Shown piece by piece: positions 11,624 through 22,522 of a stretch of DNA of 64,000 nt (the first letter of the stretch is position 1; every line of letters begins with the position of its first letter). This DNA comes from Cryptomeria japonica (taxonomy: Eukaryota; Streptophyta; Pinopsida; Cupressales; Cupressaceae): positions 483,631,900 to 483,695,899 of the forward strand of contig NC_081406.1 in assembly GCF_030272615.1 (NCBI RefSeq), read 5' to 3'. The position numbers and the translations under genes were made by a program. The notes beneath the pieces were generated by a model that saw only the letters and a program-made list of their open reading frames with translations, searched no databases and had not been told where the DNA came from.

Positions 11624-13757
11624 TAGTGCTGAAACCATAGAAAAACAAATTCAATCTAAAAAGAGAGTGAAAAAGGTTGAGGTAGTTGTGAGAAGTGGTT
11701 CTAGATAGGCAAAGGCTATTAAAGAAGATGTGATGAAACAAACTGGTACCACTGAGATGAGTTAGCAGCCCCACAGCCTGAAACTCACCTATCACCGGTA
11801 GGCACTTCCTCGAAGAATGACATGCCTGCAACTTTCAAGAGAGTTGTAAGGAAAAGAGATCCTTCACCAGCAACCACACCCTCACCTAGGAGAACTAGAT
11901 AGAAACAACAAACAGTGAGATCTCCAGTTAAAAAGACTACACCAAAGAAGAAACGGACACCCAAGAAGAAGAAGAGAACAAAACAAAACATGGCCCCTCT
12001 TGACATATTGCTAAATGAAATTACAGAGGAAGGGAAACTCAAAAACATGGGAAAGGTCTATGACACTCTGACAGCAGATGAAAAAGAACAAGTGGAAAAC
12101 AGTGTTATTTTGCACATGGACATATATAAGAAATTTTTGATGGAAGTGATAGATGAAGTGCGAGATGAATTGTTCAAAAGACTGGAAGCAAGAAGACAAG
12201 TTGTTGTAGAGATTGATAAGAAAATCAAAATTGAAAAGTTACTTGTTGTTTATCCAGTAAACTCACCTAAGGAGATAGATGACTTAATTGCTGAAGCCAA
12301 CCAGTCAGTATTCTATACTGCACACTAGCATATTGCATTAATGGTTGGAAGAGTAAATGAGGTAACTAAAGAAATAAAAAATGCATGGGATATATTCCTA
12401 GTTGAAAAAGAGAAATAGGAAGAATACAGGAACCCCAAACCAATAAAGGTATACCATAAGGAGAGAGACAAGGGTAAAGGAAAGGTTGGTGGACCTCTGA
12501 GCATCAAAGTTAAAGATAACTTATCCCCACTGCCTCAAATTACATCACTGGTAAAAACTACTGAAGATCAATTGGCAGATGAGAGTATGAACACAGAGGA
12601 TATAAATCCTAATCCTAAAGTCTTATACATAGTAGATGTTGATACACAAAAGATCAACATTGTGGTAGATAAAGATACAACTGGTATAACAGACATGGCT
12701 AGTGAGCCACCGGTAACTGAGCAAACTGATCAAACATAAGAGAAACTGGTGGATGATAACATAGGAGAATAGACAAAGAAACAAGAAGAGCAAAAGGCTC
12801 CAGAACAGGAACACGTACAGGAATAGCGTCATGAGGAAATAGTACAACCGGCAATAGGAGAAGATCAAAAACCATGTTTAAGGAAATGCAAACACAAACA
12901 GACCTACCAGAGGTCACAACAAGCTTGGTTACTTCATCCACTGGTGGAATTTAGAATGTTGGTTCCTCCTTAGCAGGCCACAAATCAACAAATGTAACTA
13001 AAGTACTTTTGGACTCCATCAAAAGGATAATAGATTGTAGTTCACAGGCTTATAAAGCTATAGATGACACAATCCCAATTTTGAAGGTAATAGCTCCTAA
13101 CTATAACATAGACAATAAGGATTCTTTAAGTCAACTTGATACTTTGTGTAAATACATCACTGAGAACACAGTGACTATTAAGAAAATAAAGGAAGAGACA
13201 TTGAAAGATAAGGTAGAAATTGAAAAGAAAAAATTCTTTGAAAATCAGATAAAGAAGTGTACTAGAGAATTTGACACACTTCTACCGGAACTGTGTAACT
13301 TATTGAAGGAATTCAAAACTCTGTACAAAGATACTTGCAAGACAAACTTTTTGACAGTAGACATAGATAAGAAAATGAGCAAGGTACAGGATGAAATCAA
13401 TAAACTTGTAGACAATTTTGTTAACTCACCTGATACATTATCAGTTTTTGAGCAAATGGTAATAAGTTTTGAGGAAGAGTTACTTAAGCTAGAAAGAGAA
13501 AAGGAGAGAATAGTAAATAAGGAAAAGAATTTGAGACTAAGATTGAGTCCAAGATTGGACTATCTAGCATCATTACGGAAGGAAATATCTGAGGCACTAG
13601 TATAGGGACAAAGAACATCGGCAGAGCATATGCAGCACCTCACCAGTATAGTTCAAAGAACAGAGACAACAATAAGAGATAGTAAGAAGTTTATGGAGAG
13701 TATAAACTTGATTTTGGTGGATCTATTTCAAATTGTAACTACCCAGTTACAAGGTTG
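11624..13757 (+). pseudogene. Element A ORF2, C-terminal part: basic stretch then coiled coil
   Basis: This continues ORF2 from 3870 in the same frame (KEEVFG then SAETIEKQIQ). TAG stops occur near 11706 and 11763, and a frameshift follows. From about 11935 a lysine-rich stretch (PKKKRTPKKKKRTK) looks like a nuclear localisation or nucleic-acid-binding signal. Next is a helical, charged region (11990-12330), a low-complexity acidic linker with several TAG stops, and a last coiled-coil block (13009-13605). The end is taken as the TGA at 13755. Most breaks are single stops and there are only two or three frameshifts. The role is unknown; the basic patch plus coiled coil would fit a nucleic-acid-associated structural protein, but this is inference. 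Confidence 0.55.
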
Positions 13758-13969
13758 AGGCTACAACTCTAATGACACCTTGACAACCTTTGTCATTAAT
13801 GCCAAAGGGGGAGTAGTAGTATGAGAAAATAACCGGCAAAAAACTCATTTGCTCAGGGGGAGTTCTTATATTTTTGGTAACATATTTTTGGAAACATTTT
13901 TGGATTACAGTTTTGGATACACATTTGAATTTTCTCATGAGCGTTGCCATCAATGCCAAAGGGGGAGAT
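13758..13969 (+). other. Element A 3' leader and polypurine tract
   Basis: The last bases, CCAAAGGGGGAGAT (13956-13969), abut the 3' LTR and form the polypurine tract. A second similar word, ccaaagggggagtag, lies near 13800. Confidence 0.8.
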
Positions 13970-14775
13970 TGTTGGCATATGCACACTCCAATGAGACATT
14001 ATAGGTGATTGAAGGTTTTTTCATTGATGGCAACCTTACAATCCTATGACACGGACAACGCATTACACCACCAAGGCATTACACTAGCACTAGCAAGATC
14101 AGACTCTACACCGGCACTTAGACCACCGACACCGACACAAAGAAAGGAAGCATATCGGCACAGAGGCCGACAGGATTCTTGATATATTATATTTTGTTTA
14201 TTATTGTAAAAACTTTGTAAGCCAACTTGGCAAATTGTAAAATGACTCTTATATATAAGAGAGATCATTGTAGACATTTTGAAAAAGATATAGAAAAAAT
14301 ATTAGGCAGACCTATTATGCAAAATATAGGTTAAAGGTTTTATGTAAAGAACAGAGCAGAAACCGGTACTGGATCTGGCATTATAGATGCTATTGTAAAG
14401 CAGTACAAGTTATTAGATTTCTATAATCCATCATTGTAAGTCAGTGAGACTTCCCATTGAGCAGTGAGCTCTAGGCAGTTGGCCTTCCTGCATGTGCAGG
14501 CCCCTCTTGTAAGTAATATTCTCTTATTGGCCAGTAAGTGAATATTGTGGGTCACAAATCTCATCGAGGTTTTTCCCACAACGGGTTTCCTCGTTAAATC
14601 ATTGTGTTATGGTGTGCTTCTTATGTCGTTACTTTCATTTCTATTTATTACATTATTTCTTGCATACCAGTACACTGTTATGATATGCTCTACATGTTTT
14701 AAGTTAAGAAATTCTAATTACCGATCAGATACTGATTCAACCCCCCCCCTCTAAGTATCCGTGGGAATCCTAACA
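13970..14775 (+). repeat. Element A 3' LTR
   Basis: It is the partner of 453-1238 and keeps the TATA box (TATATAAG at 14252-14259). It ends CCTAACA and is followed by gtccc. Confidence 0.85.
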
Positions 14776-14780
14776 GTCCC

Positions 14781-16164
14781 ATCCTTTTGCATTACACTAA
14801 AGAACAACATCACTGATTTGAAACCTTCTCAATGATGTCCTTTTGTCAAACAGATACTTAGACTACAATTAGATCTTCAAATTTCTCTTATGGGCTAAAG
14901 TTCTGATTTCTTCCACTTCCACCATCTGAATCATTCGATCCTCCATAGGCTTAGACAACTCCATGTCTTTAGCTTGCAGGAATTTATGTACTAGAAGAAG
15001 ATTGTTTGCTGGAACTCTAGCTTGTGTACCATAAACCAGTTCAAAAGGTGACATTCCAATGGCCTTCTTGACAGTAATTCTGTCAGCCCACAAAGCTAAT
15101 TTCAACTTTTGATCCCATGACCTCTTGTTCTCTTCTAAGATTTTCTTAATAATGTTCAAGAGGCTTTTATTACTAGATCCAGCTTATCCATTCCCTTGAG
15201 GATGATAAGGTGAAGAGTAGGACATAATTATCCCATGACTAGTGCAAAATGTAACAAACTCTTCAGACCTAAAACTCATAGCATTATCCATTACTAATTT
15301 TGCAGGGACTCCAAATCTAGTTATAACATTATCTATCAGGAAATTGATGACAAATTTACTTGTAGCTCTCCTAGTGGGTATGGCTTTGATCTATTTAGTA
15401 AAATAGTCAGTTGCTACTATAATCCACCTGTGGCCTCTTCCTGGTCTTTTAACAATTTCTCCAATAAAATCAATGCCCCACTGGACAAAAGGGGCTTCCA
15501 CTGTGAGCGGATTTAAAGGTAAAGATCCTTCATATTTTAGCTTGGATGAAAACCTTTGGCATGGGTCACATTTCCTAACATGTTCATGAACATCTTTAAA
15601 TAAGGTAGGCCAATAATACCCAACCCAGACTATCTTTCCAGTAGTTTTCTTAGTAGAGTAATGACCTCCACATACTCCATCATTCATTTGAATCAACACT
15701 TTCTTGGCCTGGAATTCATCCAAACACATTAGTAATGCCCCATCTCTATTTCTCCAAAAAAGGTCATCCTGAATGAGAACATATTTTTGAGACTTAAGCT
15801 TTAGTGTCCTTTTTTGATTTTGGGTCATCCCTTCTAGAAATGTAGCATCTCTCAAGAAATGTACTACTTTTGAATACCAGGGTTGCTTTTCAATGCTAGT
15901 GACTACAATGTTTTCAACTTCAACATTGTTTATTTCAACATCAAGAAGATTAGATTTAGCCATAAGCTTGGCAAGGCCTAAGCCTCTCACCAATTTGGTG
16001 ATCTTTATTTCCAAATCAAATTCTTGGATTTTGTTAATCCATCTGCACCTTTTACCTATGACCTCAGATTGGGATAAAATATCCTTGACTGTAGCATGTG
16101 GAACATAAGCAACTACTTGTGCATTTACAAGATATGGCCTAAAAGCCTTGATAGCTTTAACCAA
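14781..16164 (-). pseudogene. Integrase of element C
   Basis: The minus strand carries a Ty3-type integrase. The zinc domain has GGHYSTKKT and the CDPCQRF pair near 15560. The core has the first catalytic D in WGIDFIGE (about 15470) and the second in LVMDNAMSF (about 15285). At the third position, in GNG*AGSSNKSL near 15180, Gly stands where the family has the catalytic Glu, and a TAA stop precedes it. The frame runs on through SPFELVYGTQARVP to the A insertion and resumes at 295-452. Stops are spread through the frame but there is no frameshift. The integrase is inactive as it stands. Confidence 0.85.
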
Positions 16165-17116
16165 AGCATATGCCTATTTTTCCATGATCTCATACCTTAA
16201 TTTTGCTGCTTGTAAAGACTTACTATAGAAAGCTATGGGATGTTCAAATCCCTCATTATCCTTTTGCAACAACACTGTAGCTACTATATGATATGAAGCA
16301 AAAGAGAACAAAGAAAAGGGATTACTATAATCCAGAGATTTCAACACAGGTGCTTCCTAAATGGCTCTTTTAATCTCAGCAAAAGCCTTTGAAACTTCTT
16401 GATCCTAGTAAAATTTTGTATCCTTCTTGAGTAGTCTAACAATGGGCTTTAACACCTCTGCAAAGTTTGCAATGAATCTTCTATCAAAATTAACTTTGCC
16501 TAAAAAAGACTGAATACCTTTAACACTCTTTGGTTTAGGCACATTGTTTATTGCTTCAATTCTTTCAAGGTCTATCCTTACCCCTTCCTTGGAGACAATA
16601 TGCCCTAGCAACTTCCCTTCAGTAAAAACAAAATGACACTTCTTGGGGTTTAATGACACACCAAATTCCAAAGCCTTACTGAACACTTGTTCCAAATGTC
16701 CATAGTGGTCATCAACCTTTTTCAAGAAACATGTTAAATCATCTTGGTACACAACCATGATGATGTTGATGAATTCTTTGAAGGCTATATCCATTGCTCT
16801 CTGAAATGTATCTCCAACATTTTTTAATCCAAATGGCATTCTTGCATAAACATATGTTCCCCAAGGGGTGGTGAAAGTGGTTTTGAATTGATCAAATTCC
16901 TTCACTAGCACCTGATTATACCCTAAGAAACCGTCCATCATTGACAAAAGATCACAACTACTTACTCTCTATAGCATGGCTTCCATATTGGGGGAAGAAT
17001 AATTATCCTTCAGGGAAGCAACATTTAAATTTCTAAAGTCAACACAAAGCCTTATGTCCCCATTTTTCTTTCTAACCGGGACCAAATTGGAGACCCATGA
17101 GGAATGCCTTATAGGC
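16165..17116 (-). pseudogene. Reverse transcriptase and Ty3-type RNase H of element C
   Basis: Reverse transcriptase motifs are in order: RLCVDFRNLN, the palm Asp in MMDGFLGYNQ, MPFGLKN and the catalytic box YQDD, which has Gln at the variable position. Then come LGHIVSKEGV and a thumb-like end (FIANFAEVLKPI). The downstream RNase H starts near 16400 with VLLQKDNEGFEHPIAFYSKS and EIMEK*AYALVKAIKAFR. This is the usual Ty3 RNase H position. The frame is shifted against the upstream piece at a run of six G near 17117, and stops are mostly TAG. Confidence 0.85.
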
Positions 17117-18097
17117 TTAATAATTCCCCCCTCTTAGTTTAGTCAATTCTTGGTGCATCTTGGTTTCTAGCAGGGGATTAATAGGTCTCTTCTTTTGTCT
17201 GAAAGGCTTAGCATCTAGAAGTAAAGGAACTTCATGCTGAAACAGGTCTTGTCTATATGCCTTTAAGTCTTCATAGGACCAAGCAAACACATGCTTATAT
17301 CTTTTCAATAAATTAATAAGATTAGTTCTGACATGAGGAGGCAAGTTTTTTCCAATGTATACCAACTTAGGGGATAATTTTGTCCCCAAGTTTACTTCCT
17401 CCAATTCTTCTAACTTGGTAGTAGATTGTTGGTGCAGGTGACTATCATTATAGATGAACATGCCTTCAAGCTCTACCAACCCTTTTGGTATCTCATTTGT
17501 TTCCAACTGAACCAAGTCATTGCCGAATACTATCTCTCTGTTATCAATCACCTCTACCAATGCATTGCAGTCAATTTTCTGTCCATCATAATTATCAATG
17601 CATTGTATGAACCTAAGAATATCTTCATCATCAGCAAAAACTTGCCAATTATACACATTATTAGGGATGGCAGGCCTAGATTTTATTTCCACAGTGGATA
17701 TACCAGTTAGTGTTGCATCATCATTCTTTAATGCAACATTAGCTAAAAATTCTACCATGATATTCTTTGATCTCTCTATCCAATTAATAGGAAATGCACT
17801 AAAATGCTCAATGACATCCCAAACTGCATGTTTATATCTTTTCAATCTATCATTTTTTGATGCATATTTGGATCTTACCTGAGAGACAACCAATTCTGAA
17901 TCTCCTAACACTTTCAACAGTTTTATCCCATGCCTCTTTGCAACTTCAAGCCCCAATAATAGAGCTTCATATTCAATCGTGTTGTTTGTGCACTGAAAGG
18001 CTAATAAGAAAGAATACTTAAAAGTTATACCTGATGGGGATACAAAAAGAACTCCTGCTCTAGATCCTTCTTTGGAGCAAGCTCCACCAAAATACAT
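17117..18097 (-). pseudogene. Extra RNase H domain upstream of reverse transcriptase, element C
   Basis: Residues 1-126 of this 326-residue frame (18097 down to about 17720) are an RNase H fold of the kind seen as a second RNase H in Tat/Ogre elements: YFGGACSKEGS, NNTIEYEALLLGLEVAK, the GDSELVV block and ERSKNIMVEFLANVA. The first catalytic Asp, normally in FDGA, is Gly here, so the domain is probably dead. A linker of about 110 residues follows. The last part (HVFAWSYEDLKAY, then PINPLLETKMHQELTKL) is the entry region of the reverse transcriptase. The domain therefore sits between protease and reverse transcriptase, not after reverse transcriptase. The ATG is only the first Met after a TAG stop, and the frame continues upstream into protease. 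Confidence 0.82.
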
Positions 18098-18112
18098 CTA
18101 CCATAGACCATG

Positions 18113-19024
18113 CTATTGTGATTCCAATTCAATCACAATGGAGTCAATATTCTTTAATTGGGGTAAAATTGGTTGTACTCTAAAGTTGTCAAGATCCACA
18201 TCAATCTTACAATTGAGCATGCTAGGATCTACATTTTCAATTACTCTAGGAGCACGTGGTTCTCTGTATAACTTGACTTGATTCCCATTGATTGGGATGG
18301 TAGCATAAGATAAATCCAATTGGACATTTTTGCCTACTGCTGCTGCCCACTACCTGGATAATAACATGCCATAATGAGGCTTAGTGTCAGTGACAATAAC
18401 ATCCATCTTATAGGTCGCTTTAGGGAATGCTACTATCTTCACTTCAACATCTCTCATTATACCTATTATAGGCACTTCTCTATTATCCATAGCATAGCAT
18501 TTCCCATATATTGTAGTCACTGACAGTCCTAATTCTTTCATAACGCCATAAGGCATTACATTAGCAGCTGCACCAGAATCTATCATACAATTTTTTATCA
18601 ACCGGTTATTCACTAACAAAGTGACATAAAAAGGATCTACCTGTGAAGGTTCTTGAGTAATAGTTGTTCCTACATAAACCTCTGGGGTTTGGAACTCCTG
18701 ATCCTTTCCATATTTAACTGAACCAGTGGGTAAGATTGTGTTACTGTCAGATATATTAGAAAAAAAAGACAAGGCAGCTTCCCTATGCTCTTTTATTTTC
18801 AACAGCTCTATTAACAGGATGGCAACTTTCATTTGTGTAAGATCTTGAGCCACGTGAAATGTAGAATTACTGTTCAACTCAGTATTAGCTTTAGCTTTTT
18901 TTGCCTTAGGCTGAGTTGCTTTCTTTGTTGTGGCAGCTCCTTGTATATCATTACTAGCTTTATTATCTACATCCTTGGGCACTATTTTAACTTGATCTTT
19001 CTTCTCTTGACCAACTTGAGGCAA
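18113..19024 (-). pseudogene. Aspartic protease region of element C
   Basis: The active-site motif MIDSGAAANVMP is clear near 18590, followed by ELGLSV and a flap-like PIIGIMRDVEVKI. The upstream part is a Lys/Ala-rich linker to gag. The frame is continuous with gag and with the RNase H downstream; TAG stops fall at about 18355 and 18112. It would cut the Gag-Pol polyprotein. Confidence 0.85.
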
Positions 19025-19048
19025 AATAGCACTACTTACTACTTTCTT

Positions 19049-19875
19049 CTAGGATAAATCTTTTATAAACATAGAACCAGGTTCACCCTGATCACTATCC
19101 CTTTTGGTACTCCTTAGATTGTAATTGTGCTTGGCTTTAGCTATAGCCACCTTAGTGAGATTTTTTACTTCTTCCTCACTAGGCCTTCTAAGATGAACTT
19201 CTTCATCCTCAATAGTTACCACATTTAGAGTAGGATGCCAATCAAATGTTAATTGTCCTTGGTAGGACCTTTTACTAACTAGTACATCACAATCACTAAA
19301 TTCACTCTGCAGAGACTCCATATCACTCTCTATAATAGTTTCAAACATGTTTATATCAGGCTCAGCCTCCTGCCTCATGGACTCTTCAAGGGCTTGAGAA
19401 ATTGCACACTGATGAGGAGAATGTGGCCTGTCACAAGCAATACAAAAAGGAGTGTTATGTATGTTGTGGACATTTTTTCCTTTTAAGGGATTAGGGGTAT
19501 CTTGGCTCTAAACACTCTTAGGCTTCTCAATCTGAGGTTTACCATCCTTCCAGTTAGTGTTCTAGGGCATATCATGCAATCTAGGGGGTCTATCTTGCCA
19601 ATTATAATGAGGTTTATCATTTTTGTTTACCTTAGTAGTTAGATCCATCATAGAAATGACTAATTTTTCTATCTTATCTTCCTCCTTAGCAACTTTGTTT
19701 GGTTGCTGTTTTGTTTCTTGCCATAGCCTACCATCAGTTCGTCTTCCTAATTTTTTGGATGCTTTCCTATTTCTCTCCACATTGATAGCAATTATGAATG
19801 CATCTCTCAGGCTATGTGGATTCTTATCCCTTAAAATATATGCCATTTTGGAATCAAATGCATTGTAATAAGTGT
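19049..19875 (-). pseudogene. Gag C-terminal part of element C
   Basis: This is the second half of gag, cut from the first half by element B. It contains MAYILRDKNPHSLRDAF, a Lys-rich linker and a short zinc knuckle CIACDRPHSPHQC (spacing CX2CX3HX4C) near 19430. It then passes without a frame change into the protease. When B and one ttagg are removed, the reading frame joins 27162 in register. Confidence 0.8.
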
Positions 19876-19880
19876 TTAGG

Positions 19881-21180
19881 TGTAATGACCCTTACTATAA
19901 AGGCCACTAATAAACCCCAAATCTGAACTGAGACAATTTGTCAAACACTTGGCATGCACTGAATTGTTTTGTTTGTGATGTAGTGTTTCAATATGATAGT
20001 TGTTTTGAGCATCAAGTATAATTGAGATAACAATACCAATATTGAAATGTAACACAATAAACAATAATGAAACTCTAAATATTCATGCAAGGACTTCAAT
20101 GCTAATATATCATGAATTTCCCAAATTCTGATTGCCTTGTTCAGTAGACTAATTTTCTAAAAATGTATGACTGTTACAAACTCTTACACATGAGCACTAA
20201 ATTTATGACAAGAGAATGTATAAACTATCACACACGAACAATGACCTTGCAATGCACCTTCTCTACTATATCAATCCAACTACAAGATAGCAATGTCTGA
20301 TTACAATGGACTGTTTTCTGAATACATATATGACTGTTACAACTATGCACTTCTATCATAAAAATTGACAACAAAAACCATGCAATGGAACCTGGAAATC
20401 GCTCCTTGAACTCCGATTATGAAATGTTGATGAAAGGAGGACTGGACTATCCCAAGAATGCCCTGCTATCACTACCGTACTGTCCCTGCTGCAGGCCGTA
20501 CCTAGGTTGTACTGTGCGGCTGCAGTACCAAATTTTGAGCTGGGATGAATTCAAAACCCTTATTCACCAAATACAAGCCCTCAAATCAACCTTCAATTGA
20601 AATCCAACATGAAATGGCTGAGTACCATCTCCAATAACGCAACCCTTCAGAATATATTTCACTTCCTCAGTTATGCTAATCTAAGGGAGTTATCGTTCCC
20701 AAAGATCAATGATATTTGCAGACCTTCAAGCTCCACAAATGCTCAAGTAGATGCACTAGAGAAAATAGACTTCGATGCCAAATGAGAGACCCATGGGGTC
20801 TATTTATAGACATAATAGAATCTTCTAGAAGCCTCTTAGTCTTTCTAGAAGTATCCATAACTTTCTAGAAGTATCCATAATAGAATCTTCTAGAAGCCTC
20901 TTAGTCTTTCTAGAAGTATCCATGACTTTCTAGAAGTATCCATAATAGAATCTTCTAGAAGCCTGATTGCACTTTTTAGATAAAAAGTTACTTTATAAAA
21001 TAAAAAGTGCACCTCAATAACATTTTGGCCCCAAATAAAAAGTAATAATAAATATAATGAGCCATCCAATCACCAAATAAATGCCAAAATGACTCTCTCA
21101 TCACAACCATCTGCCTACGAGAGTTTGGAATAGGCAAATCCACGTAAAGTGTCATGTCATACTAAAGAGGGGACATGACA
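19881..21180 (-). repeat. Element B 3' LTR
   Basis: It is nearly identical to 25856-27156 by eye, with only scattered substitutions. It carries the heat-shock-element cluster and TATA box described separately. Confidence 0.95.
20801..20961 (-). promoter_or_regulatory. Heat-shock-element cluster and TATA box in the 3' LTR of element B
   Basis: Three copies of AGAATCTTCTAGAAG (20817-20831, 20882-20896, 20947-20961) fit the three-unit heat-shock element nGAAnnTTCnnGAAn perfectly. Four more TTCTAGAA palindromes lie between them. In element orientation a TATA box (TATAAATA, complement of 20801-20808) follows 8 bases after the last element. Confidence 0.7.
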
Positions 21181-21193
21181 GTCCACCCTTCCT
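21181..21193 (-). other. Element B polypurine tract
   Basis: The minus strand reads AGGAAGGGTGGAC and directly abuts the 3' LTR. Confidence 0.75.
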
Positions 21194-21742
21194 GAAATTG
21201 CTTGGCCTTAAGCAATCTCAATGCAGGATGCTGCAGAATGGCTTCAGTCTCCCAAGTGGCATCCTCAACAGGAAGATCTCTCCACTTCACCAAATACTCC
21301 CTGATAACTCTCCTGTGGAGCTATTTCTCCCTACTATCCAAAATAGACTCTGGCACCAATATCAACTTCCCCTCATCATCCAAGGGTGGTAGCACTGTGG
21401 AAGGCACAACATGCTGTCCTAATGCCTTCTTGAGGCGCAACACATGGAACACATTGTGCACCCTGCTATCTGCTGGAAGCTCAAGCTCATAAGCCAACTC
21501 TCCTACCCGCTTGATAATCCTGAAAGGCTCATAATAGCGTGGCTTAAGCTTTTCTGACCCACTCTTCTTAAGAGTAGACTGTTTGTAGGGCTGAAGCATG
21601 AGGTAAACCATATCACCAACCTCAAAACTCCTCTCAATCCACTTCCGATCTGCGTACTGCTTGTACTGATTCTATGCCCTGACCATATTATCCTTGAGAG
21701 CATCAACAATGTCCTTGCTCTCCTGAAGCAAATCCCCGGCAC
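21184..21742 (-). pseudogene. Integrase tail and chromodomain of element B
   Basis: The minus-strand frame starting near 21735 reads a VPRAGDLLQES-type integrase linker, then the GPY/F-like module (RYYEPFRIIKRVG, then LPADSRVHNVFHVLRLKK) and, after a TAG near 21319, a chromodomain: REYLVKWRDLPVEDATWE, then ending QFQEGW beside the polypurine tract. The aromatic residues of the chromodomain cage are partly kept. Chromodomains guide integration to modified histones. The frame differs from the integrase core, and about 35-40 residues expected after RWIHL seem to be missing, which suggests a small deletion. Confidence 0.82.
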
Positions 21743-21748
21743 GTGGAA

Positions 21749-22510
21749 CTACAAATGAATCCATCTCACCCATGCCCTCTGCTGACCAACCACGTAATTC
21801 CTCAAATAACCTTCCACCCACTTGTTCACTATCTCCGTCTGTCCATCCATCTGTGGGTGATAACTAGTGCTAGGTGTAAGCTCAGTGCCACAAAGTCTGA
21901 ATACCTCCTGCCAAAATTGACTCAAAAATCTACTATCCCTGTCACTCACTATGCTGCGGGGTATCCCATGCAATCTGAAGACCTCAGCTACCTATACTAC
22001 TGTGTAAGTAGTAGTGATGGGAAAGAAGTGTGCATACTTCGTCAGTCTATCCACTACTACGTAGATGCAATCATACCCTTGAGCCTTGGGAAAGCCCGTA
22101 ATGAAGTCCATAGATATGCATTCCCACTTCTGATCTGGAATGGGAAGTGGCTGTAGGAGCCCAGCTGGAAAGGTGTGCTCTTGTTTGTTCTGCTGACAAA
22201 CAGGGCACTCACGAACATACTGCAAAACATCTGACTTAAGCCCTTTCCAAGTGAACCACTCCCAAACCTGTCTATATGTCTTGAAGTACCCAGGGTGACC
22301 AACTGTAGGTGAATCATGAAGAGCCCTCAATATAGATTGCTTCACCTTCGATCCTGGGACTAGAAAAATCCTGCTCTTGTAGATAATCAAATCATCTACA
22401 AGTGTATACCGAGTATCAATAACTGACCCATCAACTATCCCTGATGCCCATGGGTCTCTAGCATACTCTGCCACTATCATATGTCTCCAATCCTTTGATA
22501 TTTCAATCAA
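21749..22510 (-). pseudogene. Integrase core of element B
   Basis: The zinc domain reads HDSPTVGHPGYFKTY and CPVCQQNK. The core acidic residues are all present: D in SMDFITGFP, D in VSDRDSRF and E in GQTEIVNKW. One TAG stop near 21990 splits the core; the frame is otherwise continuous from the reverse transcriptase. Confidence 0.9.
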
Positions 22511-22522
22511 TGCACTGAGATG

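Larger units (their letters stand above)
453..14775 (+). mobile_element. Element A: non-autonomous LTR retrotransposon with two unusual ORFs and no pol
   Basis: LTRs of 786 and 806 bases (453-1238 and 13970-14775) start TGTTGGCATATGC and end CCTAACA. A tRNA-Met-type primer site follows the left LTR and a polypurine tract precedes the right one. Flanks gtcct (448-452) and gtccc (14776-14780) are a target duplication with one mismatch, inside the integrase of element C. Without the nested Copia element D the element is about 6.6 kb. It encodes a coiled-coil/zinc-knuckle protein (ORF1) and a long unknown protein (ORF2). I find no protease, reverse transcriptase, RNase H or integrase in any frame. 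The polypurine block is the same as in Copia elements D and E, so enzymes of that group may have moved it; that is inference. Confidence 0.8.

Noticed and set aside
20385-20785. Open frames of 71 and 62 codons repeated at 26318-26760.
   Set aside because: They lie in the two LTRs of element B, on the strand opposite to the element, and are repeated only because LTRs are. No known domain.
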